Positions 33,846 through 47,229 of a stretch of DNA of 64,000 bases are shown piece by piece. The translations under genes were made by a program, and so were the position numbers. The number at the start of each line of letters is the position of its first letter. The stretch's first letter is position 1. The notes beneath the pieces are model-generated. The model had not been told where the DNA came from and did no database searches. It was given only the letters and a program-made list of their open reading frames with translations. The DNA comes from Poa pratensis (Eukaryota; Streptophyta; Magnoliopsida; Poales; Poaceae), in contig CAMZMU010000111.1 in NCBI GenBank assembly GCA_947311845.1, positions 18,742,737 to 18,806,736 on the forward strand, written 5' to 3'.

Positions 33846-34273
33846 AACAAAGCAAAGCCAAGGCGCCCCGCGACAAGAGCTGGAGGGACTGTTGCGGCTT
33901 TGACTGGTCACAGCTATCTCTTGTTCTAGATGCCGCTTATAGATGCGATGGGTTCGGTCCAGCCCAGTGACCCGCTGGATCGGACCTGAATTTTGGTACC
34001 ACTAGGGGCAGGTTCTGACCCACACAACATTAGGTTTAATATGGACCTAACCCGTTCGGACCTAGGGTCTTACCCGCACCTCTCGTCAGACTAATTGGAG
34101 TTGGAGGACGCTGCCGCTCTGCACTCGCCAGCAGAAAGAAGGTGCTCCTAGGCTAAGGCTGCGCACGGTTAACCGAAAACCGAGAAACCAACTGAAAAAA
34201 CCAAAACCGAACCGAAATTGTGTTTATTTTGGTTTCCGGTTAAGATTCCGGTTAGTAAAATAGCTAACCATAT

Positions 34274-34426
34274 GCTGCGTCACGACCGACCGTACGGGCC
34301 TCCACTCCGGCATGTCAAATCGGCAGCGAAACAAAGCAAAGACAAGGCGCCCCGCGACAAGAGCTGGAGGGACTGTTGCGGCTTTGACTGGTCACGGCTA
34401 TCTTTTGTTCTAGATGCCGCTCAAGC
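34274..34426 (+). repeat. Duplicate of the MULE target region without the MULE (empty site)
   Basis: Matches 28983-29056 joined directly to 33846-33920, with only a few substitutions (for example gtcacgaccgaccgtacg and gagctggagggactgttgcg). The 9-bp target sequence occurs once here. The region therefore existed in two copies before the MULE entered one of them. Confidence 0.9.
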
Positions 34427-35017
34427 AACGTTAAGTTGCTGTTAATGGCCCTTCAAACAAAAAATGACCCGGATTTTCCCGTAAAACGCCACAGTAAGAG
34501 GCATTCTTGGAAATCTCATAAGGCTCTGACAACTTTGCCTTATCCGAGACTAGGAAACGCGAAAACGGCTCCAAATAAGTCATCTGATGTGCCGCTTTTG
34601 CAATCTCGGAGCCTTGGAAATTGTCGAATGACGTATTCTCAAAAATTTGGAGAAATGTCGGACGTCATATCAAATGGCTTATTTAAAATCATTTAGGCCT
34701 TTTCTTAAAAAAATACGGTATTCCAATAATGAAATAGTGGAGTGCCTGGAAAACGAATACTTCAGTTTGTACAATGCTGCAGTTTATTAAAAAAAACTGG
34801 TTTGGACTGAAGTTTTCATTATGGCAAAAAAATCCCGCAGTTTTGTACCATACTTCCGTTTATAAACAACAGTATTCATTGGATCCAAACGCGTTAAAAA
34901 TATTCTCTCCTCTGATATTTATAGAAACTGGAGTATTATCAGAATACTGTACAAAAATATCAAGCTTCCAGACGGACCCTTAGCATATTCTGCATTTCGT
35001 AGTCTCAGATAAGTTAA
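34427..35017. other. Intergenic sequence; nothing recognised
   Basis: AT-rich to mixed composition with homopolymers and short frames only. No repeat ends or coding signs were noticed. Confidence 0.4.
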
Positions 35018-35231
35018 GACTAGTCACAATGGGAGTATCATAGGTGAGATTATACATGCCATGTTGGCAAAAAGCTGACGTGTCACTGCAATTAATGACG
35101 AGAGATGTGATAGTGGTATCATAGGTAGATACCGTAACATAGCGCATTCCAATGCAAGATGAGTCTACCATCTAATAAATATAGTAGTACAGTATATGAT
35201 ACCACACATATGGAGTATTACCCATTGTGCA
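35018..35231. mobile_element. Possible Tourist-like MITE
   Basis: The left end contains cacaatgggagta and the right end tattacccattgtg, an imperfect inverted pair. Repeats of tatcatagg lie in the interior. This resembles a common cereal MITE pattern, but clear target duplications were not identified. Confidence 0.45.
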
Positions 35232-35372
35232 AATAGTAACATAAACTAATATCATATGCATGATACGAGAACCTAGATTCGTCTCGAAGTTTTCAAGAGT
35301 CATTAGTGGATGAAAGTTTACTTAAGCTCATTTAGGACAGACACTACAGTAATGCGGGTCTGTGCCGACGGC

Positions 35373-36807
35373 TGATGTCTATGCCCGCTTCTATTCTTGT
35401 AGACAGTGTTGGGCCTCCAAGTGCAGAGGTTTGTAGAACAGCAGCAAGTTTCCCTTAAGTGAATAACCCAAGGTTTATCGAACTCAGGGAGATAGAGGTC
35501 AAAGATATCCCTCTCAAGCAACCATGCAATTAAGATACAAGAAGTCTCTTGTGTCCCCAACACATCCAATACACTTGTCAAGTGTATAGGTGCACTAGTT
35601 CGGCGAAGAGATATTAAAATGCAAGTGATATGGATGATTATAAGTGGTAATTGCAATCTGAAATAAAAATGGCAGCAAGCAAACATGAGACAAAATGAGA
35701 GTAAACGGTGTTTCAATGCTTGGAAATAAGGCCTAGGGATCATACTTTCACTAGTGGACACTCTCAACAATAATAATATAATTGAATACATAGATATTTC
35801 CTCTTCACTATGCTACTCTGAATTATTCTCTCGTTGGATAACGAACACCAATCCACTGCGTAGGGCTATAACAGCACACCTTAAAGTCGCATTCCACATC
35901 TAGGGAACCCCACATTGTCAACTTGAGCACCCTAAATAGTACTAGACAAACACCGCAATTTCATAGAGACATCCAACGCAAATAATAACTCATGATAAGT
36001 ATTCCTGTTATCTTTAGCCTAAGAGCCACACACGGGCGCACACTGTCAACTTCGCACCGTGGGACAAAGGTGACTCCGGAGTTTACATTAATAAAACCAC
36101 TTGAGTAGCATAATAAGATAATGAAGAGTAACATCTAGGATTCAACTAGATTACAAAGCTCATGATCACATAAAGATCACATCATGGGAGAGAGAGATAA
36201 ACCACATAGCTACCGGTAGAGCCCTCAGCCCCTATGAAGAACTACTCCCTCCTCATCATGGGAGGCAGCAACGGCGATGATGGAGGCGGTGGCGTCGATG
36301 GAGATGGCTCCGGGGGCAATTCCCCGTCCCGGCAAGGTGCCGAAACAGAGACTTCTGTCCCCCGAATTAGGGTTTTTGGTGGCGGCGGAGCTACGGAGTT
36401 TTTCTGGAGAAATCGTCGATTTTTAGGGTTTTCGGTAGGGCAATATATAGCCAAAGGGCGTCGCGAGGCGGTGCACGAGGAGGCGACACCACCCCTCGGC
36501 GCCAGGCCCGGCCACGCCGAGCCATGGTGTGGAGGCTGTGGGCCTCCCCCAGACTTGTCCTTCTGGCTCCCGGAGTCTTCTGGCGTTTTAGAATTTCTGT
36601 AATTTTTTCAGATTTTTCTGAGCACTTTCATTTTGGACCTTTTCTGCAATGCACAGACATAATAAACAGAAACTGGCACTGTGGCATCTTGTTAATAGGT
36701 TAGTCCAATAAATGTCATAATATGATATAAAGTGCATATAAAACATGTGGCAATTGATATAAAATGCATGGAACATCAAAAATTATAGATACGTTTGAGA
36801 CGTATCA
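35373..36807 (-). repeat. 3' LTR of the nested retrotransposon
   Basis: 1,435 bp. Differs from the partner LTR by scattered substitutions and a few small indels (for example a missing stretch near 36505 relative to 41728). A TATA-like tatata stretch occurs near 36445. Confidence 0.93.
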
Positions 36808-39800
36808 GCATCCCCAAGCTTAGTTCCTGCTCGTCCTCGAGTAGGTAAACGATAAAAACAAAATAATTTTTGAGGTGACATGCTACCATCATAATCTTGA
36901 TCATATAATATTGCAAGGCACATGTAAATGAATGAAGTGATCCAAGTCAATGGTCTATAATTTGCTACCAAATAGATAATGAGTAAACAATGAATCACAC
37001 AAGCTAAACGTTTTCATGAATAGTACTTTCGAGACAAGCATCAAACAGTTTTGCATAAGAGTTAACTCATAAAGCAATAGTTTCTAATAAAAGGTATTTA
37101 ATCAACACAAAGGAAGAATTAAGTTTCAGCATTTGCTTCAACTTTCAACATATTTATCTCATGGATATCGTCAACACAAAGTAGTATAACAAGTCCAATA
37201 CGTGCATATAACATGTTGTAACAAAGTTGACACTAGTGTTTGCTTGTGGAAGACAGAAAGAATAGGAAAACTGACTCAACATAAAAGTAAAAGAAAGGCC
37301 CTTCGCAGAGGGAAGCAGGGATTAAGTCATGTGCTAGAGCTTTTAGGTTTTTGAAAGCATATAGAGATTGCATAAAATATTTGACACTCCTCCCAACCTT
37401 GCTAACACAAGCCATGGCTAACCGAATCCTCGGGTGCCTTCCATCAATCACATACCATGGAGGAGTATCTATTTTTGAGAGGTGTTTGTTAATTGTCAAC
37501 GAATGGTAGCGGGTGAGAACAGTATTCTACCTGTCAAACGGACTTTTAAGAGCGGCTCCCATGAAGGACGTTATTTCTACCAGCAAGGCAGATCATCCCT
37601 CTTTCTCTTTGGTTTACACACGCAGGTATTTCACTGTTTGTCATTGCTTACTGATGAATCAGGGCAAAAGTGTGAAGAGAATTAATGGTTAAAGTTGTAA
37701 TTAATTGGGACTGGGCACCCCGTTGCCAGCTCTTTTTGCAAGTTATTGGATAAGCGGATGTATATGCCACTAGTCCAGGTGTAAAAGTCCATTTGACAAA
37801 TAGAATAAAGAATAACCACACTAATTCCTCATGAGCTAGTAAACATTGACACAAAAAGGGAATAATAACATTTTGAATAATTTAAAGGTAGCACATGAAA
37901 AATTTACTTGGAGTGGCAAGGAAATACCACATATAGGTAGTTATGGTGGACACAAATGGCATGGATTTTGGCTCAAGGATTTGGATGCACGAGAAGCATT
38001 CCCTCTCAGTACAGAGTTTAGGCTAGCAAGGTTTATGTAAGCAAACAAGAATATCAACCCGTACACCAAGTTTTATATGACAAACATATTGCAAACGTTA
38101 TAAGACTTCATACCGTCTTCCTTGTTAACCAAACCCTGTTATTAGAAAATATCTAGACCTTAGAGATACCACCGATGCAAACCAAATTTTCAACAAGCTT
38201 TACGGTAGTTCTTCACTAATAGGCTTAACTCATGTGATGCACAAATTTAATCATGATCTACTTGTTAACTCAAAACAATTGACAAGCATCAAGTTATCCA
38301 AATTAGTGATCTACAAGATTAAGCAAGTTTTTCCTTATACCAATTACCACATGCAACATTTTCTGAACCAACCAAACACCAATCAATTTATTTAACAACT
38401 CTCCAAACAATATAAGTGAAGCAAGAGAGTACTTTCTAAAAGAAAGCTAATAGCTCTGACAAGAGATACATGAAAACAAGAGCTAAAAGCTGAACAGCGC
38501 TAGATATGAATACTCAACAAATATAAGTGAAGAATAGGAGTATTCTCATGAAAAAGCGGAGCGTGTCTCTCTCCCAATCAAGAATGCTAGGGTCCAGTCA
38601 AGCTTTATTGAAAATAAAAGTACAATACTGAAAATAAAAGCACACAGACGCTCCAAGAAAAGCACATATGATGTGAAAGAATTAAAATATAGTTTCACTA
38701 GAGATGACCTGATAATTTTGCCGATGAAGAAGGGGATGCCTTGGGCATCCCCAAGCTTAGACGCTTGAGTCTTCTTGAAATATGCTGGGGAGATCCATGG
38801 GAGCCTCCCCAAGCTTAAGCTCTTCACTCTTCTTGATCCTATTATATCATCCTTCTCTCTTGACCCTTGAAAACTTCCGTCACACCAAACTCAAAGTAAT
38901 CTCATTAGAGGGTTAGTGCATAATCAAAAATTCACATGTTCTATAAAGACGCAATATGACTTGTTACTTTAAACATTAGCTACTGCCACTGATGTTATGT
39001 GAAGCTCTTCCACCCAAAAAAGAATTTCACTCAACACTAGTAAAAGAGAGAATGCAAAATAAAAAGGCATAATCTGTCTAAAACAGAACAGTCCGCAAAG
39101 ACGAATTTTTTCGAGGCACTTACGACGCTCAGATCGAAAAACTTTGAACTAATGAAAGATTCAGACATTCATAAAGATTACGCACAAAAAATTTCAGATT
39201 TAATTAACAATCTGGTGATTTTAGGAATTTCGTACAGTGAACAGCAAAAATCTGTTTCTGCGCAGCAATCAAAATTAAGCATCATCTTAACATTAGAGGC
39301 TACTCTTGGCACAACAATGCGAGAAAATAAAGATACAAAGGAGTTGCTACAGAAGTAAACAACACCTTGACTCAAATAAAGAAAAATTGCAGAAATAAAA
39401 ACAATGGGTTGCCTCCCATAAGCGCTTTTCTTTAACGCCTTTTAGCTAGGCATAGTGATTTTTATGATGCTCACATAAAGATGAGAGTTGAAACATAAAA
39501 GAGAGCATCAAGAAGCATATATAAAACATGTTTAAATCTAACACTCTTCCTATGCATAGGAGTCTTGTAAGAAAATAAATAATGAAGCACAAAGTGACTA
39601 GCATAGGAAGGCAAAACAAGTGCAACTTCAAAACTTTCAACATAAAGAGAGGAGACTTAATATTATTGTGATGTATGAATCCATGTCTCCCTCTCTCATA
39701 ATGACCAGTAGGTCTTAAAGAAACCATCAATAAAAGCAACACAAGAGAAAGCTCAAAACTTTCATCACAAAGAGAGGAAATTTAATAACATGAAGATTTC

Positions 39801-40590
39801 TATACCCATATTTCCTCTCTCAAAATAATTTTCAGTGGCATCATGAATAAACTCAACAATATAGCTATCACATAAAGCATTCTTATCATGATCCACATGC
39901 ATAAAAGTATCATTACTCTCCACATAAGCATAAATAGTTTCATTAGTAATAGTGGGAGTAAAACTATCACAACCATCATTGTAATCATCATAAATTGGAG
40001 GCATAGAATAATCATAATGAATTTATCCTCAATAGTAGATGGACTGAAAATATCATATTCATCATTGTAAACATCATATATAGGAGGCATATCATAATCA
40101 ACATAAACTATATCCTCAATAGTAGGTGGACTGAAAATATCACAATCATTATAATCATCATATATTGGAGGCAAAGTATCATCAAAGAAAATTTTCTCCT
40201 CAAAACGGGGACTAAAAATCACATTCATCAACACTAGCTTCCCCAAGCTTAGAGCTTTGCATAGCATTAGCAATAATGGTGTTCAAAGAATTCATAGATA
40301 AACATTGCTACCATCATGCAAATAATTTTCCATAGGTTTTTTAATTTTCTCTTCAAAAGCATCATGTCCTAATTCAAGATAAATTTCATAAAGCTCTCTA
40401 TTTTTTTGTTGTTTTCCATTAAGCCTAACTAGTAAAATAAAAACAAGAAACAAAAAGAATAATTGCAGAATCTAAAGGAAATACCTTCGAGCACTCACAC
40501 GTCAGCAACAGTGCTAGAAAATAGCTAAGTAGCTGGAGGATGTGAGTATATTTTACCTTACCTCCCCGGCAACGGCGCCAGAAAATAGCT
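36808..40590 (-). other. Interior of the nested retrotransposon, no gag-pol
   Basis: On the minus strand a broken frame (about 40273-39765, one shift near 40010) encodes three repeats of a Tyr/Asp/Pro-rich motif of the type PPIYDDYND followed by D-x-F-(S/T)-P. It is then followed by VDHDKNALCDSYIVEF. The same C-terminal motif occurs in the relic at 16.9 kb. No retroviral-type enzyme motif was found. I do not know a function for this peptide. Confidence 0.6.
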
Positions 40591-42042
40591 TGATGTCTAC
40601 GCACGCTTCTATTCTTGTAGACAGTGTTGGGCCTCCAAGTGCAGAGGTTTGTAGAACAACAGCAAGTTTCCCTTAAGTGAATAACCCAAGGTTTATCGAA
40701 CTCAGGGAGATAGAGGTCAAAGATATCCCTCTCAAGCAACCCTGCAATTAAGATACAAGAAGTCTCTTGTGTCCCCAACACACCCAATACACTTGTCAGG
40801 TGTATAGGTGCACTAGTTCGGCGAAGAGATATTAAAATGCAAGTGATATGGATGATTATAAGTGGTAATTGCAATCTGAAATAAAAATGGCAGCAAGCAA
40901 ACATGAGCAAAATGAGAGTAAACGGTGTTTCAATGCTTGAAATAAGGTCTAGGGATCATACTTTCACTAGTGGACACTCTCAACAATAATAATATAATTG
41001 AATACATAGATATTTCCTCTTCACTATGCTACTCTGAATTATTCTCTCGTTGGATAACGAACACCAATCCACTGCGTAGGGCTATAACAGCACACCTTAA
41101 AGTCGCATTCCACATCTAGGGAACCCCACACTGTCAACTTGAGCGCCCTAAATAGTACTAGACAAACACCGCAATTTCATAGAGACATCCAACACAAATA
41201 ATAACTCATGATAAGTATTCCTGTAATCTTTAGCCTAAGAGCCACACACGGTGCGCACACTGTCAACTTCGCACCGTGGGACAAAGGTGACTCCGGAGTT
41301 TACATTAATAAAACCACTTGAGTAGCATAATCATAAGATAATGAAGAGCAACATCTAGGAATTCAACTAGATTACAAAGCTCATGATCACATATAGATCA
41401 CATCATGGGAGAGAGAGATAAACCACATAGCTACCGGTAGAGCCCTCAGCCCCTAGGAAGAACTACTCCCTCCTCATCATGGGAGGCAGCAACGGCGATG
41501 ATGGAGGCGGTGGCATCGATGAAGATGGCTCCGGGGGCAATTCCCCGTCCCGGCAAGGTGCCGAAACAGAGACTTCTGTCCCCCGAATTAGGGTTTTTGG
41601 TGGCGGCGGAGCTACGGAGCTTTTCTGGAGAAATCGTCGATTCTTTTAGGGTTTTCGGGGTAGGAGCAATATATAGGCCAAAGGGCGTCGCGAGGCGGTG
41701 CACGAGGAGGCGACACCACCCCTCGGCGCCGGTGGGCCCTTGGCCGCGCCGAGGCATGGTGTGGAGGCTGTGGGCCTCCTCCAGACTTGTCCTTATGGCT
41801 CCCGGAGTCTTCTGGCGTTTTAGAATTTCTGTAATTTTTTCAGATTTTTCTGAGCACTTTCATTTTTAGACTTTTTCTGCAATGCACAGACATAATAAAC
41901 AGAAACTGGCACTGTGGCATCTTGGTAATAGGTTAGTCCAATAAATGTCATAATATGATATAAAGTGCATATAAAACATGTGGCATTTGATATAATATTA
42001 GCATGGAACATCAAAAATTATAGATACGTTGGAGACGTATCA
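40591..42042 (-). repeat. 5' LTR of the nested retrotransposon
   Basis: 1,452 bp, adjacent to the primer site at 40590. Near-identical to 35373-36807. Confidence 0.93.
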
Positions 42043-42419
42043 ACGGCCAAATCCTATGCGGACGGTTTTTTGTCGGGGCCGTCGGCACAGGGTCCGACGA
42101 GGCCGTCCCGTCGCCCTGGCCGTCGGCATAGGCAAAACCGTCGGCACAGCTATGTTTTTTTTCCTATTTTTCATCTAATATGAATTTTTTTAATTCGGCA
42201 TAGCCTAAAAAAAATTTAAATTTTTTTTTTTGGAAACCTATGCCTACGGTTTTGCCGTCGGCACAGCTATGTTTTTTTCCTATTTTTCATCTAATATGGA
42301 AAAATTCATATCTTTAAATTCGTAAATCGAAATTTAACAAATAAAATGTCTAAATCGATTAGAAAAATGAGAGAAATCCAAATATAACATCCATATCATC
42401 TTTTTCATCATGTATATGA

Positions 42420-43305
42420 CTTTTTGCAACATGTTTTTGGTACTTGCTTAATAAAAAAGTCATTTTTGGCACTTAAAAAATGAAAAATGATATTTATAAT
42501 AATATTTTAAAAATTGTTTTTGGCAACAATGTTTGCCATACATAGACATACCTATGTGTCAAATATGGACACATTATCACAAACTATGGCACGGGGATGA
42601 TCAGAACTTGGTCATTTGACTCGAAACTTATACATGTTTATAGATGATTGACCTTTTTGTGAAGAAGTTTTTTGTAAACTTTGTCAAAACTCAAGTTTAT
42701 CATTTATCCTAGCAACTAGTACACATAAAGGTACTCCATGCCAAAGGATTTCATTTTTTGACTATTTTTTCACTTTCTTTTATTTTGTTGAAAAAACAGT
42801 CAAAATGACCACCGTGCCTATTCATCAAAAGGGGTTGCATTTTTCAAAACTATCAACGGTTCTGTGATATAACCACTACTGGCGTATCTTAAAATGAATT
42901 TTGTTAAAATTTCAGAGCAAACTATCGCACACTTGTAGTTCAAAATTCAATTACTTTCGGAAAATAGGCATAACGTTATTTAAATAGGCGAAATTAGATA
43001 AAAACCGAGAAAATTCCTAATATTGCTGGATTGTCCATAAAATATGGTCTACTTTGTGTGATAATTGGATGGGTGCCATTTTCCACCATATTTTTTGTAC
43101 TTGCTTCACAAAAAATGTCATTTTTGACAATAAAAAAATAAAAGATAATATTTATAAAACTAATTTGAAAAACCTTAGTTCTGCAACTTTGTTTGTCATA
43201 CCAAGATACACCTATGTGTCAAATATGGGCACATTATCACAAACTATGGCTCAGGGATGAGCATAACTTGGTCATTTGACTCGAAACTTATACATGTTTA
43301 TACGT
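42420..43305. repeat. Direct repeat within the CACTA
   Basis: A block at 42420-42655 recurs at about 43080-43305. Shared phrases include cctatgtgtcaaatatgg, cacattatcacaaactatgg and acttggtcatttgactcgaa. A further block, 42652-42775, recurs directly at 49530-49650. The segment 42290-42425 recurs in inverted orientation at about 49700-49850. Confidence 0.85.
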
Positions 43306-46217
43306 GACTAGATGACCCGTTGCGCCACTAGCGCAGGTGCCGAATGCAAAACTGTAGGGTCACCTTAAGTTAAATATATTTAGGTTAATTGTTTTTGAAG
43401 CGGTAAATTCCAGTGGCCATCATTATAGAAACGTAAATTAAGTGTGCTACATAATTTCACAGTTGTTCACGAAAGTGTATAATTAATTGAAGGTGTGTGT
43501 AGATTGTATGCAAAAATTTAATATTAATCGTCGAATTACATGTTATATCAAAGATCATGAGAGGAAAAAATTTGTGCTCAAGATCAACCAAAGCCACCAC
43601 TCTATATATGCAATATTGTGAATTCACACATTGCCGATGGAAAAGGCCAGATGGTAACAATATGTACTTCCTCTTAGTCTTAATGAAAATTGAATTGGAT
43701 ATGAACTTGTCTAATTATCTTATTACACATATGCAGTATTTCAGCCGTGAGTACACGAAGACCTACTTTGAAAGCCGCCTCATAACAAGAAGCTTAAACT
43801 TATTGTTGAAAAAATATAGGTGTTGTCATCTATGCATGTATTCTGCGTGTCACTGTCTAAACATATTTTAAGTTGTTTCTTTCTTTTGCTCAGTCAGCTG
43901 TGGCAAATCACTGAAGTACAAAGCGGTTCAAATGACCGGTTGCGCCACTGGCAATATGTTGCGCCAGGTTGATGCTACGGCAGAGCACATATATGCGTAG
44001 TAAGGGCATCACATCAGCCTGACGGCACAGCAGACAACCTGCAGGAGGTAACGGTGTACATCAAGACCGTGAGCCCCCGCTGACGTCGAGATAGCGGCCA
44101 AGACCAAGATACTGATAAATTGTTGATATGGCAACTGTGAGCCGAGCTCATCACACGAACTACCCATTAATTAAGATAGGGTTGCACAGAAAAGGACTAG
44201 TCAGCATAGAGAAGAACAAATAACCATTATATCATACATGTATTTAAGAGAAGCAAACAAAGGTATTATATCAGAAAAAGGGGATTCGTACGAAAGAAAA
44301 GAATGATATAGAAACAACATCATTGGAGGATGACATCATGCCCGCAAGATCGTATACAAAAAGTAATCAGGTTAACCTTATATACAAAGGGTGTCCGCAC
44401 ATACAACAGCATCATTGGAGGATGACATCATGCCCGCAAGATCGCAAGATGACCGGTTGCGCCCCTGGCGCAGGTGCCAAAATCAAAACTGTAATGCAGC
44501 CTTAAGTTTTTATATATTTAGCACATATTGTTGCTTGTTTTTAAATTTCGTGTGGCCATAATGTGTATTGGAAAAAAAAGTATGAAAATGGCAATAGTGG
44601 ATATTATGGATTGATAAAATGATTGATAAGATGTCCGTAAATGCGGATATAATTTGATGAATGCATACAAATATAAAACCTAATTTGATTGTGTTGCACA
44701 TACTAATATTTCGATTAACTGCCTAACCTGTGGTATAAAATATGATAATTTACATGGATACCCTAATTTTGTATCCGTAAGCAAGACTGTATTGTAGCCT
44801 TAAGTTTTATATATTCTCATTCGCAAAAAAAAGGTTTATATATTCACCATATCTTGTTGTCCGTGTTTGAGATTTCTTTAGCCGTAATGCGGCTATCATC
44901 GATAATTTTGTGAACCCATATGAGTAATGAAAAATGAATAGTATATTGATGAAAATTATTCATTTTGTTGATGTTCGCTTAGCTTGGTTTTATACGGATA
45001 GTGATTTGAAAATGGCAAAGTTGTCTGTATGAAACATCAAGAAACTAAAAGTGAATTTTAATTGGTGAATGTACACAAACATAAATTACTTGATAATAGA
45101 TGACCTACTCCAGTACAGAGGAGACCGAAAGTTTCACATTGCACGATTGCCACAATGCTAATGACATACTGATATTGCGCTTATACTGGCGCAAAAGACA
45201 AAAGCGAAACTGTATTTTAAACATAATTTTTATGTGTTTTGCATGTATGTTGTTGTCCACAATTGAGACTTGCGCTGTTCTTATACCGCTTCCATCGATG
45301 TGGCTACCCGTTAGGGGTTCGGCGGTCCTCCTTGTTTCCACTATCTTCTTCGATCAACAACCCTTTTACAATTCACATTGTCTTTTGCCCTTGTCATGTG
45401 TTTAGTGTTGACGTGTTTGGACCTCGTCGCGTTCGGTGTTGTCATGCCCTAATCAATTCGCCGGCCTAACCTATGTTGCCTTTGCGTACATTGACAATGG
45501 GTTGGACGGATAATAACAAAGGTACACACGGAACGTGAGAACACCTTAATTGTGATGGTTGATTCATTCCTATCAGATTCAAGTGTTTGTAGATTATGTA
45601 TGAACAATGGCAATGAAAGGTTTATGAATCACCTACAGAAACTCTTGAGAAGTTACTTCCATGATAACCCACACAAGTGGCTCTGAGATGCCAGGTGTTA
45701 TTTGCTTATCGGGGCTTCTCGGGGTACAAATAATCGTGCATTTTTTCTTTGTGCAGCCATCAAATAATGTTGTACTCGAAAAGAATTTTCCAGCTACATT
45801 AAAATGTTCATTACACTAATAAACGAAATGCTCAGGGAATCGGAGTGAGCTCTTAAATAAAGGAAAAGGAGGATGAATCATAAAGCGCTAGCCAAGACAG
45901 CTGATTCTAGGAATGCATTCACCCTTAACAACATCTATACCAACCGATTTCTACAAATATTTAGGTTGGAATCCTCATGTACTCTATAGATCAATAGATG
46001 ATTAATATTCCATACATGAATATAAGCTATATAGACAAATCAAGGTTTAACACGCAGATTACACCGTTAATGACACAAGCTTGGAAGAAAGCATCAAATT
46101 AGGATATAAGTAAGTTTAATAGGTACATTGGTATGAAAGTGAAACTGGGATCTAACACCATGTACTTTAGGGACACGTATATTCTAATATATTCCTGATT
46201 TAGTAAACATATCTCCA

Positions 46218-46520
46218 TCACATGAGATTAAGCACCATACATTTCAAGGCAACCATGAAGTGACGCGACTCGTCTAACATAGAGCTGCCGTAGGGCAAAG
46301 TATCTGCTGTTACTTCTCTCGGAAAACTATCCAACAAGGTCACAAGTCCATCTAATTCTAAGCCAGCAACGAGCGCGCGCAATCCAAGCTGCCGTTCATT
46401 GGCGACAAAACAAAGCTGCAGAACCTGAACACGTCCAGCTCCGGCTGCCGCGATAATACCAGAAGACGAAACTTTGCTACCGGCACAACGATCATCAGCA
46501 TGAATCAGCTTATCGGTTAT
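46218..46520 (-). other. Open reading stretch of 100 codons without ATG start (possible captured exon)
   Basis: On the minus strand a frame is open from 46520 to the TGA at 46218 and includes SSSGIIAAAGAGRVQVLQLC and LRALVAGLELDGLVTLLDSF. It is more GC-rich and codon-like than the AT-rich surroundings. I do not recognise the family. Its position inside the probable Helitron would fit a captured host exon. Confidence 0.4.
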
Positions 46521-47229
46521 TCAAGCCGATACATATACATTTATTCTGAATTTAGATTCTGAACCTGCTAACTGCAAATGAGATCAACTGAGAACAGAAA
46601 AAGCAGCAACAATAAAGAAAATATCAAGTTTAAACCATCGAACTGTACATTAAAATAAACTGAATCCAACTCTGGTGCACCAAAGAACAGAGCAAAGTAG
46701 AATTCCACCTCTATCACTACTACATGTCCCAAGGCAAAATACTTCCACATGCTTGGTTTACAGAATTTCAGAGAGGATGTACAACAATAAGAGTTGTTAT
46801 TATAATTGTAGTTACAACAATATTGGAATCATGAAATGAAAAAAGTGCAATGCACAAATCATAGCACCTCGTGAAACAATCTTTCTGGTGATTATATATG
46901 CAAAGTGAAAATAAAATAAGAAGCCTTGGCATACAAAAGCTGCAACCCAGCATCTCACGTCTCAGCTTGAGGTAGGTATATAAATTTACCACCGCAATAG
47001 GGAAATGTGTGCTAAGTTGCTAACCCTGACATACAACAAATGACATATGAAATAAGATGGGAATGTTACACCAAGATGGCCACGATGAAGGCGAGAGAGA
47101 TAAGCTTAGTAAGAATGAGCATCTCCCGATGCGTAAAATTGTAACTTTATGTGTGTGCTGCATGGAATGACATCCAAACATAAATACATGGAAATTGTGG
47201 AGATGGCCATGTAAATAAGACACTAAACT

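Larger units (their letters stand above)
35373..42042 (-). mobile_element. Complete non-autonomous Ty3/gypsy-type LTR retrotransposon inside the CACTA
   Basis: The exact 5-bp target duplication acggc lies at 35368-35372 and 42043-42047. LTRs are 35373-36807 and 40591-42042, nearly identical to each other. Reading on the minus strand, the LTR begins TGATACGTCTC and ends AGACATCA. The primer site TGGCGCCGTTGCCGGGGAGG follows at about 40580-40561. A purine-rich stretch (aagcttggggatgc) precedes the other LTR. The 3.8-kb interior has no gag-pol motifs. Its mobilisation would need a related autonomous element. Confidence 0.93.
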
